Below are positions 17,928 to 26,668 of a stretch of DNA of 64,000 nt, one piece after another. The position numbers were made by a program, and so were the translations under genes. The DNA comes from Rhodopseudomonas boonkerdii. Its GTDB lineage: Bacteria > Pseudomonadota > Alphaproteobacteria > Rhizobiales > Xanthobacteraceae. Positions within the stretch are counted from its first letter, which is position 1. Each line of letters starts with the position of its first letter. A model generated the notes under the pieces. The model saw nothing but the letters and a program-made list of their open reading frames with translations. It ran no database searches and was not told the DNA's origin. The DNA is taken from contig NZ_CP036537.1 of the NCBI RefSeq assembly GCF_021184025.1, positions 1,612,001 to 1,676,000 of the forward strand. Direction: 5' to 3'.

Positions 17928-18799
17928 ACGGTGCGCTCCTCGGGACGGCCGAGCAGGCCCTGCGGGCGGAACAGGATGATCGCGATCAAGAGCACCAGCG
18001 GCACGGCGGCGCGATATTGCGTCGAGACATAGGCGGCGGCGAGATTATCGACCACGCCGATCAGGAGGCCGCCGGCGATGGCACCGCGGATCTGGTTGAA
18101 GCCGCCGACGATGGCGGCGATGAAGGCGGCTTGCCCGAGCACTTCGCCGTTGGAGAATTTGGCGAGATAGATCGGGGTGATCAGCAGCGAAGCGAGCGCG
18201 ACCAGGAAGGCGTTGATCAGGAAGGTCAGCAGGATCATGCGCTCGACCGGCACGCCGATGATGCGCGCGACGGTCGGATTCTGCGCGGCGGCCTGCATCT
18301 GGTGGCCGATGGAGGTGCGGTTCAGCAGCAGCGTCAGCGCGACCACGGCAATGACGGCGACGGCGAGCACGCCGAGGCTCTGCAGCGCGACGGCACGGCC
18401 GAGGATGAGAATGTCACCGGTGGGCACGATGGACGGGAAGGGCGAGGCCTCCGCGCTCCAGAACTGTTTGGCGGATTCCTTGATGCCGATGGCCAGCGCC
18501 ATGGTGGCGATGGCGAGCGGCAGCACGCCATGGCGCAGCATCGGATCGACCAGCAGCAGCTTGAAGCCGAGGCCGAGCAACAACATCGACAGCGCGATGC
18601 CGACCAGGATGGCGACCCAGAACGGCGCACCGACATGCAGCACCCCGAGCATCAGGAAGGCCGGCAGCATGACGAATTCGCCCTGGGCGAAATTGATGGT
18701 CTGCGAGGTCTGCCACAGCAGCGTGAAACCGACCGCGACGATGGCGTAGATGGCGCCAGTGGCGAGACCTGCGATCAGGAGGTCGAGAAGATTGGACAT
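17924..18799 (-). CDS. ABC transporter permease, LivH type
   Basis: A 291-residue permease with eight or so membrane helices. LLIAGLATGAIYAIVAVGFTLLW at the start and NFAQGEFVMLPAFL are typical LivH motifs; the conserved GGFNQIRGAIAGGLLIGV is near residues 227-245. It follows the solute-binding gene across a 200-base gap containing a hairpin repeat, and overlaps the LivM gene. Confidence 0.92.
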   Translation of the reverse strand: MSNLLDLLIAGLATGAIYAIVAVGFTLLWQTSQTINFAQGEFVMLPAFLMLGVLHVGAPFWVAILVGIALSMLLLGLGFKLLLVDPMLRHGVLPLAIATMALAIGIKESAKQFWSAEASPFPSIVPTGDILILGRAVALQSLGVLAVAVIAVVALTLLLNRTSIGHQMQAAAQNPTVARIIGVPVERMILLTFLINAFLVALASLLITPIYLAKFSNGEVLGQAAFIAAIVGGFNQIRGAIAGGLLIGVVDNLAAAYVSTQYRAAVPLVLLIAIILFRPQGLLGRPEERTV

Positions 18800-18844
18800 G
18801 GTGGCGTTCCAGATTTAACGGCGCATCGATGCGCCGACGGTGCG

Positions 18845-18990
18845 CTCCCTCTCCCCCGATGCGAAGCGAAGCTTCGCTAGAGGGGAGAGGGCGGGGGTGA
18901 GGGGGCGCCACAGGCGACGTCGGTTGTGGGAGCCCCCTCACCCGGCGCTACGCGCCGACCTCTCCCCGGAGGGGAGAGGTGAAGGAAGAA
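18845..18990. repeat. Hairpin repeat, CCTCTCCCC/GGGGAGAGG family
   Basis: Several nested GC-rich inverted repeats (CCCTCTCCCC...GGGGAGAGGGCGGGGGTGAGGGG...CCCCCTCACCC...CCTCTCCCC...GGGGAGAGG) lie between the solute-binding protein gene and the LivH permease. Such a hairpin after a highly expressed binding-protein gene commonly reduces read-through and raises binding-protein levels relative to permease. A related element is at 23640-23803. Confidence 0.75.
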
Positions 18991-18997
18991 AGGGCCG

Positions 18998-20131
18998 TCA
19001 GTTGCTCAGCTTCGGCAGCACCTGCTTGACGACCTGCTTGCCCTCGACGATCTCCACGAGGAATCCCTGGCGGTCGATGTCGCCATTGGCGTCGAAGGTG
19101 GCGTCCATCAGGATGCCCGGCTCCTTGGCGGCGGTGATGGTGAAGCCGTGCAGGGCATCGGCAAAGCCCTTGCTGTCCACCTTGCCCATCTTTTCGGTGG
19201 TGGCCTTGATCATGTAGATGGCCAGCCAGCCCTTGAGGCCGTTATGGTCGGGGACGTAATTGTACTTCTTCACGAATTTTTCGCGGAACGCCTTGATCAG
19301 TTCGACCGGCGCGTCGGTGGTGAGGCCGACATGGCCGCGGGCGCCGTTGGCCGCATCGCCGGCGAGTTCGACCACCTTCTGGCCCACCAGCGTGGTCTCG
19401 CCGACCAGCGGCACGGTGATGCCCTGGCGCTTCAGCTCCTTGAGCATGCGCGCGCTCTCTTCCTCGTTGACATAAACGAAGACCGCATCCGGCGCCGCCG
19501 CCTTGATCTTGGTGACGTCGGCGGCGAAGTCGGCTTGTCCGGCTTCGGTGGAGAGATCGGCCGCGACCTTGATATTGTACTTGGCGAATTCCTTGATGAT
19601 GGAATCGCGCCCGCCCTTGCCGAAGTCGTTGTTGACCCAGACGACGGCGACCGATTTGGCCTTCAGCTCGTCATTGATGTATTTCGCGACCTTCGGCATC
19701 GAGGACTGCTGGCCGAACGAGGTGCGGAACAGATATTTGTTGCCGGCCTGGGTGAGTTCGGCCGCTTCGCCGCCCATGATCTGCGCGATGCCGGCTTCCG
19801 CCGCGAGCGGCGCCGTCACCTTCACCGAACCGGAATAACCGGGACCGAGCAGTACATAAGGCTCGGCATCGAGCGCCTTCTGCACCTGGGCGCGGGCGAC
19901 GCCGGGATTGGACTGCGAGTCCGCATGCGTCACTTCCAGCTTGCGGCCGAGCACGCCGCCCTTGCTGTTGATCTCCTCGATGGCGAGGTCGATGCCGTTC
20001 TTCCAGTTATTGCCGACGGTGGCGCCGCCGCCCGAGAGTTCGGCAACATTGGCGAGCTTGATCGACTGCGCGGATGCGGGGATGGACAAGGCGGTGGCGA
20101 GCAAAACGCTCGCCCAGAATACGGGCTTCAT
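18998..20131 (-). CDS. ABC transporter solute-binding protein, LivK type
   Basis: A 377-residue periplasmic binding protein. The signal peptide covers residues 1-21 (cleavage after ASA, before QSIKLAN). The mature protein has the type 1 binding fold of the HAAT family (ELSGGGATVGNNWKNGIDLAIEEINSKGGVLG). The ATG at 20131 follows GGAGG. It lies between an AroE-like dehydrogenase and LivH/M/G/F genes. The ligand cannot be read from sequence; shikimate, quinate or an aromatic acid is suggested by the two enzymes in the operon. Confidence 0.9.
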   Translation of the reverse strand: MKPVFWASVLLATALSIPASAQSIKLANVAELSGGGATVGNNWKNGIDLAIEEINSKGGVLGRKLEVTHADSQSNPGVARAQVQKALDAEPYVLLGPGYSGSVKVTAPLAAEAGIAQIMGGEAAELTQAGNKYLFRTSFGQQSSMPKVAKYINDELKAKSVAVVWVNNDFGKGGRDSIIKEFAKYNIKVAADLSTEAGQADFAADVTKIKAAAPDAVFVYVNEEESARMLKELKRQGITVPLVGETTLVGQKVVELAGDAANGARGHVGLTTDAPVELIKAFREKFVKKYNYVPDHNGLKGWLAIYMIKATTEKMGKVDSKGFADALHGFTITAAKEPGILMDATFDANGDIDRQGFLVEIVEGKQVVKQVLPKLSN

Positions 20132-20195
20132 GGTTTCCTCCGGTGTGTTGTTCGTTCGATTGTAGCTGCGGCCTTATGGTGACCGCTTGGGTTGG

Positions 20196-21068
20196 TCAGG
20201 CAGCGCTTGGCGGATACCTCTTCCTCATGATGTCATCGAAAGCAATTCCCATTTCGGAGGCTGACGGCGCCATGCCGGTGAACAGTTCGAAGGCGTCGGC
20301 CGCCTGATAGATCGCGAGGTCGCGGCCGGTCATCACCTGCGCGCCCCGTGCCTTGGCGGCGGTGAGCAACGGCGTCCACAGCGGCGAATAGACGGCGTCG
20401 GCAACCCACAGGCCGGCATGGAGCAGCGCGTCCGGCACCGGCGTGCCGAGATTTGGCAACATGCCGATGGGCGTGCCGTTGACCAGGCCGGCGGCGCCGG
20501 CGACGGCATCCTCGACGCTTCCGACGCGGCGTATGGGCTGACGATCTTCGAGCTGGGCGACGAGCTGGTCAGCCTTGGCGAGGTCGGTGTCGAAGACACG
20601 GATCTCGGCGACGTTCAGACTCGCCAGCGCGAAGGCAATGGCTTTGCCAACGCCGCCGGTGCCGATCACCGCCACCGGGCCGCGCTGCGAGCGAGCGACG
20701 AAATCCCGGGCCGCGCGGGCGAAGCCGGAGGTGTCGGTGTTATGGCCCGTCAGCCTGCCGCCGCGTACGACGACGGTGTTCACGGCGCCGATGGCGCGGG
20801 CGCCGGGAGAGAGGTCATCAAGCAGCTCGACCACGGCCTCCTTATAGGGGAAGGTGACATTGATACCGGCAAAGCCGAGCTTGCGAATGCCGTCGAGAAT
20901 ACCGCGCAACTCGTCGCGTCCCGCACCGGCGATCTCGATGAGCTGATAGTGGCAGCGCGCGCCCAGCGCCTCGGCCGCCCGCTCATGCATCGCGGGCGAC
21001 GCGGAATGCGCGATCGGCGCACCGAGCAGGCCGGTAAGGAAGCGGGCGGACGGGACAGAAGCGTTCAT
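20196..21068 (-). CDS. Shikimate/quinate dehydrogenase, AroE family, probably catabolic
   Basis: A 290-residue AroE-family enzyme. The catalytic Lys76 (NVTFPYKE) and Asp112 (GHNTDTSGF) are present, as is the nucleotide loop GTGGVGKA (136-143). At the end of the second strand there is FDTD with Asp160 where NADP enzymes have NRT and a basic residue; an acidic residue favours NAD. That is the pattern of catabolic quinate/shikimate dehydrogenases. It heads an operon with the importer and QuiC-type dehydratase and would oxidise imported shikimate to 3-dehydroshikimate. Confidence 0.85.
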   Translation of the reverse strand: MNASVPSARFLTGLLGAPIAHSASPAMHERAAEALGARCHYQLIEIAGAGRDELRGILDGIRKLGFAGINVTFPYKEAVVELLDDLSPGARAIGAVNTVVVRGGRLTGHNTDTSGFARAARDFVARSQRGPVAVIGTGGVGKAIAFALASLNVAEIRVFDTDLAKADQLVAQLEDRQPIRRVGSVEDAVAGAAGLVNGTPIGMLPNLGTPVPDALLHAGLWVADAVYSPLWTPLLTAAKARGAQVMTGRDLAIYQAADAFELFTGMAPSASEMGIAFDDIMRKRYPPSAA

Positions 21069-21151
21069 GGCGATAACGGTCTTGGTGTTAAAAGTCCTGG
21101 CGAACCTCGTGTTGACAGGACAACCGGGGAAAAGATAGCGCCGGCGGCGTC

Positions 21152-21194
21152 TAACACAATTATCCTGTTATCCCCCAAACATAACATCATGTTA
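21152..21194. promoter_or_regulatory. Repeated TAACA/TGTTA inverted repeats, LysR operator candidate
   Basis: TAACA at 21152-21156 with TGTTA at 21166-21170, and TAACA at 21182-21186 with TGTTA at 21190-21194. The second pair overlaps the stop of the LysR gene. The elements lie 85-125 bases upstream of the dehydrogenase ATG, where a LysR protein would bind to activate the operon. Confidence 0.5.
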
Positions 21195-22137
21195 ATTTCT
21201 TGCGGGCCCGCGTGGCGGCCTTGCCAGCGGCGTTGGCGCCGGGATTGACCGCCTGCATCTCGGCGCGCAGGCAGGCGATGAAATGCTCGATATGAAGCGA
21301 GAGCGGCGCCCCGCGTTTCACGGCGATATAGGCGTTGAATACGGTGGGCTCGGCGATGCGGATGATGTGCACGCCGGGATAGCCGCCATGGGCCACGGTG
21401 AACTGGTCGATGACCGCGATGCCCAGCCCGGCCTTGACCAGCGCGCAGACCGTGGTGCCGAAGCGTGCGCGGATGGTGATGTTGTATGTGAGCTTATTGC
21501 GGGCGAAGATTTCGGCCATGATGCGGCCATACGGATCGTTCGGATCGATGCCGATCAGCGGGTATTTGATAATCTCCCTGGCCGAGACTTCCTTGCGGCC
21601 GGCGAGTTCATGGCCTTCCGGTACGATGCAGAACAGCTCGCCCGAGGCCAACGGCAGGAAATCGAGCCCGGAATGCTCGAGCCGGTAGCTCATGGCGACG
21701 CAGTCGCCGCGACCGAGCAGCAGATAGTCGATGGCTTCCTCGAGCTTGAGGATGTTGATGTCGATGCGCAGATCCGGATAGCGGCGGCGCACCTGCTCGA
21801 TAGCACGGGGCACCATCACCTGCGAGATCGACGGCACAGAACCGATGCGCAGTTCCGAAAACGTACCCTGGCCGATCTTGGAGATGATCTCGGTGAGGTC
21901 GTCCACTTTCTTGTAGACGCCGTTGATCTGCTCGAAAATGCTCTGTGCTTCCGGTGTCGGAAAATAACGACCGTTCTGACGCTGGAAAAAGCGGATGCCG
22001 AGCGACTTTTCCGTGTATTTCACCAGACGGCTGATGCCCGGTGCAGACACATTCAGCAATTTTGCAGCGCCGCCGATGGTGCCCGTCACCATCACGGCAC
22101 GGATCACTTCCACCTGGCGCAGGGTCATCATCGGCAA
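21187..22137 (-). CDS. LysR-family transcriptional regulator of the shikimate/quinate operon
   Basis: A 316-residue LysR regulator. The N-terminal helix-turn-helix spans about residues 5-62 (VIRAVMVTGTIGGAAKLLNVSAPGISRLVKYTEKSLG); the rest is the two-lobed effector domain. It differs from most LysR genes in being transcribed in the same direction as its probable target, which starts 119 bases downstream. The basic tail (KAATRARKKLT) is unusual but short. Regulation of the downstream operon is inferred from position and the TAACA/TGTTA repeats. Confidence 0.85.
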   Translation of the reverse strand: MPMMTLRQVEVIRAVMVTGTIGGAAKLLNVSAPGISRLVKYTEKSLGIRFFQRQNGRYFPTPEAQSIFEQINGVYKKVDDLTEIISKIGQGTFSELRIGSVPSISQVMVPRAIEQVRRRYPDLRIDINILKLEEAIDYLLLGRGDCVAMSYRLEHSGLDFLPLASGELFCIVPEGHELAGRKEVSAREIIKYPLIGIDPNDPYGRIMAEIFARNKLTYNITIRARFGTTVCALVKAGLGIAVIDQFTVAHGGYPGVHIIRIAEPTVFNAYIAVKRGAPLSLHIEHFIACLRAEMQAVNPGANAAGKAATRARKKLT

Positions 22138-22398
22138 AACCTCGGGTTACCTTAATAGGGCAGAGATGCGGGGCATTCTGGCGAAAACAGGTGCGTGGCA
22201 ACCGTCGGAGGAGGCCGTATTGCCGGCAGTTCGGTGTCGCTCCTGCATTCTCGCGCGTCAGTTGCGGAGAAGATTACTCAAATTTTACGAATTGGTCGTG
22301 CTCCAATTAACGCAAGTTGTAGCGGCTCGATTGTAGAACGTCTCCGTTGGTCTATTTAAGGGGTCTGTCGCTATGGTCACGATCCAGTTCGAGGTTCA

Positions 22399-23634
22399 AT
22401 GCGCGTCGCTGTCGTACATGATTGGCTCTATACGCTGGGCGGCGCCGAACAGGTGTTACGCGAAATCCTGCGATGCTATCCGACCGCGGACGTGTTTACG
22501 CTGTTCGACGCGCTGACACCCGAGGATCGCGAGAAAATCGGTTTCAAGAAAGCGCGCACCAGCTTCCTGCAGCGCATGCCGTTCATCAAGACGAAACATC
22601 GCGCCTATCTGCCGCTGATGCCGATCGCCATCGAACAGTTCGATCTGTCGGGTTACGATCTGGTGATCTCGTCGAGCTACGCGGTGGCCAAGGGCGTCAT
22701 CACCGGCCCTAATCAGCTGCACGTGTCCTATGTGCATTCGCCGATGCGCTATGCCTGGGATCTGCAGCACGAATATCTCAACGAAGGCGGCTATACCGCC
22801 GGCATCAAGAGTGCATTGGCACGTGCGCTGCTGCATCGAATTCGCATCTGGGACACGCGCACGGCGCACGGGCCCGATGCGATGATGGCCAATTCCAACT
22901 TTGTCGCCAAGCGTATCAAGAAGGTTTACGGCCGCGACGCCAGGGTGATCTATCCGCCGGTCACCATGTCGTCGCTGCCGAAGGATCTGCCCGTCGGCGA
23001 CCATTTCCTCGCCGCGAGCCGGCTGGTGCCTTACAAGCGCATCGAGGCCGTCATTGAGGCCTTCAACAGCATGCCCGATCAGAAGCTGGTTGTCGCCGGG
23101 GATGGCCCCGAAGCCGAGCGACTGAAGGCATTGGCAGGGCCGAATGTGACCTTTGCGGGCTTCGTCAGCGATGAGCGCTTGCGCGAATTGATGGCAACGG
23201 CGCGGGCTTTCGTATTCGCGGCGGAAGAGGATTTCGGCATTATCGTCGTCGAAGCGCAATCCGAAGGTGCGCCGGTGCTGGCGCTGGGCCGCGGTGGCGC
23301 GCGCGAGACGGTGTCGGCCTCGCCCGAGCTGCGCACCGGCATGTTCTTCGATGCCAATGAACCGGGGGCGATCGCCGAATGCGTGCGTGCCTTCATTGCG
23401 CGCGAGCACGAATTTTCCCGCGATGTCTGCCGCGCCCACGCGCAGAAATTCTCGGCCGAGCGTTTTCGCGGCGAACTCGTGGGGTTCGTCAACGACAACA
23501 TGAAAGGTTTTACCGGCGAGCGGCGCCGCAATCGCGGGCCGGCGCCGGACGGCAGCAATTTCAAGCGTCGCTGGAGCGACACGCAGGACAATGGACGCGC
23601 GCTGGATGAAGGTGATCGCAGGGCGCAGGGGTGA
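22399..23634 (+). CDS. Glycosyltransferase family 4
   Basis: A 411-residue GT-B fold glycosyltransferase. The N-terminal part starts MRVAVVHDWLYTLGGAEQV, the usual acceptor-side loop; the donor-binding C-terminal half contains LAASRLVPYKRIE (about residue 200), VVAGDGPE and the E-x7-E motif EDFGIIVVEAQ (about residue 280). It probably builds a surface polysaccharide. It stands alone, with no polysaccharide genes beside it. The tail (about residues 370-411) is charged and unlike the family core. GAGG precedes the ATG. Confidence 0.88.
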   Translation: MRVAVVHDWLYTLGGAEQVLREILRCYPTADVFTLFDALTPEDREKIGFKKARTSFLQRMPFIKTKHRAYLPLMPIAIEQFDLSGYDLVISSSYAVAKGVITGPNQLHVSYVHSPMRYAWDLQHEYLNEGGYTAGIKSALARALLHRIRIWDTRTAHGPDAMMANSNFVAKRIKKVYGRDARVIYPPVTMSSLPKDLPVGDHFLAASRLVPYKRIEAVIEAFNSMPDQKLVVAGDGPEAERLKALAGPNVTFAGFVSDERLRELMATARAFVFAAEEDFGIIVVEAQSEGAPVLALGRGGARETVSASPELRTGMFFDANEPGAIAECVRAFIAREHEFSRDVCRAHAQKFSAERFRGELVGFVNDNMKGFTGERRRNRGPAPDGSNFKRRWSDTQDNGRALDEGDRRAQG

Positions 23635-23639
23635 GGTTC

Positions 23640-23803
23640 TTACCTCTCCCCGCTTGCGGGGACAGGTCGTCATTCGCATGCGAAGCGTGTGAATGGCGGG
23701 TGAGGGGGACTCTCCGCGAACTCTGCAGCGTGTGGAGAGTCCCCCTCATCCATCGCCGCTTCGCGGCGCCACCTTACTCCCCACAAGCGGGGAAGAAAGG
23801 ATT
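23640..23803. repeat. Hairpin repeat between convergent genes
   Basis: CCTCTCCCCGCTTGCGGGGA, then GGCGGGTGAGGGGGACTCTCC paired with GGAGAGTCCCCCTCATCC (about 23697-23752), and CCCC...GGGG arms to 23792. Same family as 18845-18990. It lies between the convergent glycosyltransferase and the 137-residue gene and can serve as a bidirectional terminator. Confidence 0.7.
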
Positions 23804-24216
23804 TACGCACTCGCCTGCGGCCTGTAGTCGGGAAAACGCGACAGAAAGGCTTCTTTCACGGCTTTGAGCTGCGCGATGCTGCCGGCGAGTTCGCGGATCC
23901 GGCGCTGGCCGTTCTTGATCTCGGTCTCGAACAGATCGAGATGATGGCTGTCAAGGCTTTCGCGGGTCAGATACTCGTCGTCGCCATTGCCGAACGTGAC
24001 GGCGGCGCGGGCTAGCACGTCATCGACGCGTTTGGTGAGGCCGGCCTGTTCGGCCTCGGCCCCAGCCAGCGCCTGCTCGATGGCACTCATCACGGCATCG
24101 AGGCGTTCGCGATCGGTCTCGGCATCGCGCTCCGGTGAGCGTGCGCGGAACTCGCGTTCGCCGACGATGCTGCGCAGATAGGTCTGGGCGCGTGAACGCA
24201 GGAATGTCTGGAACAT
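23803..24216 (-). CDS. Hypothetical helical protein (137 aa)
   Basis: No recognised family. The protein is almost entirely helical and charged, with a likely coiled-coil at residues 25-65 (ERDAETDRERLDAVMSAIEQALAGAEAEQAGL) and again near 95-125 (LFETEIKNGQRRIRELAGSIAQLKAVKEAF). It has no signal peptide or membrane helix. The frame is open back to 24582, but the upstream part translates repeat copy B, so the ATG at 24216 is the believable start. No operon partner is evident. Confidence 0.6.
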   Translation of the reverse strand: MFQTFLRSRAQTYLRSIVGEREFRARSPERDAETDRERLDAVMSAIEQALAGAEAEQAGLTKRVDDVLARAAVTFGNGDDEYLTRESLDSHHLDLFETEIKNGQRRIRELAGSIAQLKAVKEAFLSRFPDYRPQASA

Positions 24217-24582
24217 GGCGTGCCCGTCCGGTCCCGCGCGGCGGCATGCTGCGCGATGGCGCAGTGTGACCGGCCATGGTGAGCAATCGGTTAAGAATGG
24301 GGGAACTCCGCGCCCTTCATGGTGAGGAGCGGCCACAAGCCGCGTCTCGAACCATGAGATGGCCTGGCTCGGAGCCTTTCGGCCATCCTTCGAGACGCCG
24401 CTGCGCGGCTCCTCAGGATGAGGGACGGAGAATAGAGATACAGAGTTGAACGCGGCATTGTCCGAGCAAAAGCCGTCGAAAAGCGCCGCCAACCGCTTTA
24501 TGAGTCGGACTCTCGGGGCGAGGGGCGGACGAGATCGTAGGATGGGGTATCGCTGCAGCGCTGCGTACCTCCGCTCCACCAT
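24217..24582. repeat. Intergenic region with 200-bp repeat, copy B
   Basis: 366 bases without a credible gene. Copy B of the interspersed repeat occupies about 24310-24510 on the minus strand: read in reverse it has TGACTCATAAAGCGG, CTTTTGCTCGGACAATGCC, CCTCATCCTGAGGAGCCGCG and CTCCTCACCATGA in the same order as copies A and C. The rest shows no clear signal. Confidence 0.78.
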
Positions 24583-25266
24583 TTACGGGTTCGGAGCGTC
24601 CTCACAAAATGTCGCGATCACGATATCGATCCGTTTGTTCAGCGCGCGGCGGTTGATGCGATAACTTCCGTCCACCATCAGGCGAAAATGGTCGTTGCTG
24701 AACACGGCGCCCAGCATCATGTCGGCCACGGTCTGGATCGGCGTGTCGCGCAGCGCCGGTTTCAGCTGCACGCGCCTGACGCAGGTGATGATACCCTCCG
24801 AGCCGCTGTTGAAAATCACTTCGCTGAAAATGGTGGCAAGCGCAGGTGACTGCCGGCGCTCGGCGATGAGGAGGCGATGCAGCGCGATCTCATCCGGGGC
24901 GAGGACGATATCGGCGATCTTCCGCAGCGCGCGGCGCAAGTCTTCAATGGCCGATGCATGGGTCTGCGGCGCATCGAGAAACGCGAAGCGTTGCAGATTG
25001 GCAGTCAGCATGGCGCGGAACAGGTCGCTCTTGCTGTCGAACAGCTTGTACAGCGTCTTCTTCGACATGCCGGCGGCGCCGGCGATGTCGTCCATGGTGG
25101 TGGCGGCAAACCCCTTGTCGCCGAATGTCGTCTTGGCGACAGCCAGAAGATGCGGGATACGCTCGGCAGACGGATTGGTCATAGGGGCAGGCGATGTCAT
25201 GCGCTGGTCATTTTGCTGCGGCAAAACGCGCCCCCGCGGTTTCCTGGCGCCGGCCGATGCAACCAT
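24583..25266 (-). CDS. TetR-family repressor of the adjacent RND pump
   Basis: A TetR-family regulator of 227 residues from the ATG at 25266. The helix-turn-helix is at about residues 40-85 (VAKTTFGDKGFAATTMDDIAGAAGMSKKTLYKLFDSK); the C-terminal part has an AefR/AcrR-like ligand domain. A GGAG sits ten bases before 25266; shorter starts at 25200 and 25182 lack one but would remove a basic head not typical of the family. It is divergent from an AcrAB-type operon, and twin palindromes lie between them, so it probably represses both. Confidence 0.85.
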   Translation of the reverse strand: MVASAGARKPRGRVLPQQNDQRMTSPAPMTNPSAERIPHLLAVAKTTFGDKGFAATTMDDIAGAAGMSKKTLYKLFDSKSDLFRAMLTANLQRFAFLDAPQTHASAIEDLRRALRKIADIVLAPDEIALHRLLIAERRQSPALATIFSEVIFNSGSEGIITCVRRVQLKPALRDTPIQTVADMMLGAVFSNDHFRLMVDGSYRINRRALNKRIDIVIATFCEDAPNP

Positions 25267-25345
25267 TGAACGTCTACTCCGTTATACGAGCCGCCTCACA
25301 AACGCTTGAGCGGAACTGACCCGCCGGGCGCTTGACTTCGCGGGA

Positions 25346-25386
25346 GGAAACTAGCAAGTTTCCTAAGCGGAAACCAGAGAGTTTCC
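25346..25386. promoter_or_regulatory. Twin TetR operators GGAAAC...GTTTCC
   Basis: Two 18-bp palindromes, GGAAACTAGCAAGTTTCC at 25346-25363 and GGAAACCAGAGAGTTTCC at 25369-25386, repeat with a 23-base period. A TTGACT that could be a -35 element is at 25332-25337. The sites lie between the divergent TetR and membrane fusion protein genes, so one bound repressor could block both promoters. Confidence 0.7.
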
Positions 25387-25459
25387 CAAAATTTCCTACA
25401 GCCACTGCACCGTGCGGGATTGCGCGATGTCGTGCGCCGTTTTTGCATCGGTGATGGTA

Positions 25460-26662
25460 ATGGCATCTGGAATTGGTCGTCCTCTTGTCCTGATCGGTCT
25501 GCTCGCGCTGGTGGGGTGCGGCAAGCCTGCATCGGAAGCCAAGGCTCCGCCTCCGCCGGAAGTCGGCGTGATGACGCTGAAGCCGCAGGAGGCCGTGGTG
25601 TCGACCGTGCTGCCCGGTCGTGTCGTTGCCCATCAGGTGTCCGAAGTGCGTCCGCAGGTGACCGGCATCCTGCAGCGGCGTGTCTTCACCGAAGGCGCCG
25701 AGGTCAAGGAAGGCGAGCTGCTCTACCAGATCGATCCGGTACAATACCAGGCTGCGCTCGAAAGCGCGGAAGCAGCCGTGCTGAAGGCGCAGGCCAATCT
25801 CGCGCTGGTGCGACTGACCGCGGAGCGCAAGACGCAATTGCTGAAGACCAATGCGGCGAGCCAACAGGATGTGGACAGCGCGATGGCCTCCTTCAAGCAG
25901 GGCGAAGCCGATCTGAAATCGGCGGAAGCCAATCGCGACACGGCAGCGATCGCGCTCGATCGCACCAAGGTGCTGGCGCCGATCTCGGGTCGCATCGGCA
26001 AGTCTGCCATCACACCGGGCGCTTTGGTCACTGCGAGCCAGCAGAACGCGATGACCACGATCCAGCAACTCGATCCCGTCTATGTCGATCTCGATCAGGC
26101 GACGTCGGAAATGGATCGTATCCGCAGTGAGATCGCCGGCGGGCGGCTGAAGCGCCCCAGCGGCGGGGTCGAGATCGAACTGGTGCTCGAAAATGGCCGA
26201 ACCCATCCGCAAAAGGGCAAGTTCGGCTTTACCGATTCCAGCGTCAACGAGACCACGGGCTCGGTATCGACGCGAGCGATTTTCGCCAATCCCGAACGCA
26301 ACCTGCTTCCGGGCATGTATGTGCGCGCGCGTGTTGTCGCCGGCGTCGATCCGAAGGCGATCCTGATCCCGCAGCGCGCGGTATCGCGCAATCCGCGCGG
26401 TGAGGCGGTGGCGATGTTCGTGGACAAGGACGGCAAGGTCGAGCAGCGCGTGCTGAAGGTGGCGCAGGCCATCGGGCCAAACTGGTTGGTCGATGACGGC
26501 GCGCGGGAAGGCGACCGCGTCATTCTCGACGGGTTGCAGAAGGCGAGGCCGGGACAGGTGGTGAAGACCATCGATGTGACGGTGGACCCGGCGACCGGTC
26601 TGACCCGGACACCGGGCAGGGAAGCCAATGCGGCCGGCGTCGGCGAGACGCGCAAGGACTGA
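25460..26662 (+). CDS. RND efflux periplasmic adaptor (AcrA-type lipoprotein)
   Basis: A 400-residue membrane fusion protein. A lipoprotein signal ends in LVGC with Cys20 as the lipidation site. The biotinyl-lipoyl halves (VRPQVTGILQRRVFTEGAEVKEGELLYQID) flank an alpha-hairpin at about residues 95-165; a beta-barrel and membrane-proximal domain follow. I chose the ATG at 25460 because the resulting lipobox position is normal; the frame is open to 25412. It links the AcrB-type pump to an outer-membrane channel not encoded here. Confidence 0.92.
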   Translation: MASGIGRPLVLIGLLALVGCGKPASEAKAPPPPEVGVMTLKPQEAVVSTVLPGRVVAHQVSEVRPQVTGILQRRVFTEGAEVKEGELLYQIDPVQYQAALESAEAAVLKAQANLALVRLTAERKTQLLKTNAASQQDVDSAMASFKQGEADLKSAEANRDTAAIALDRTKVLAPISGRIGKSAITPGALVTASQQNAMTTIQQLDPVYVDLDQATSEMDRIRSEIAGGRLKRPSGGVEIELVLENGRTHPQKGKFGFTDSSVNETTGSVSTRAIFANPERNLLPGMYVRARVVAGVDPKAILIPQRAVSRNPRGEAVAMFVDKDGKVEQRVLKVAQAIGPNWLVDDGAREGDRVILDGLQKARPGQVVKTIDVTVDPATGLTRTPGREANAAGVGETRKD

Positions 26663-26668
26663 TCGATC

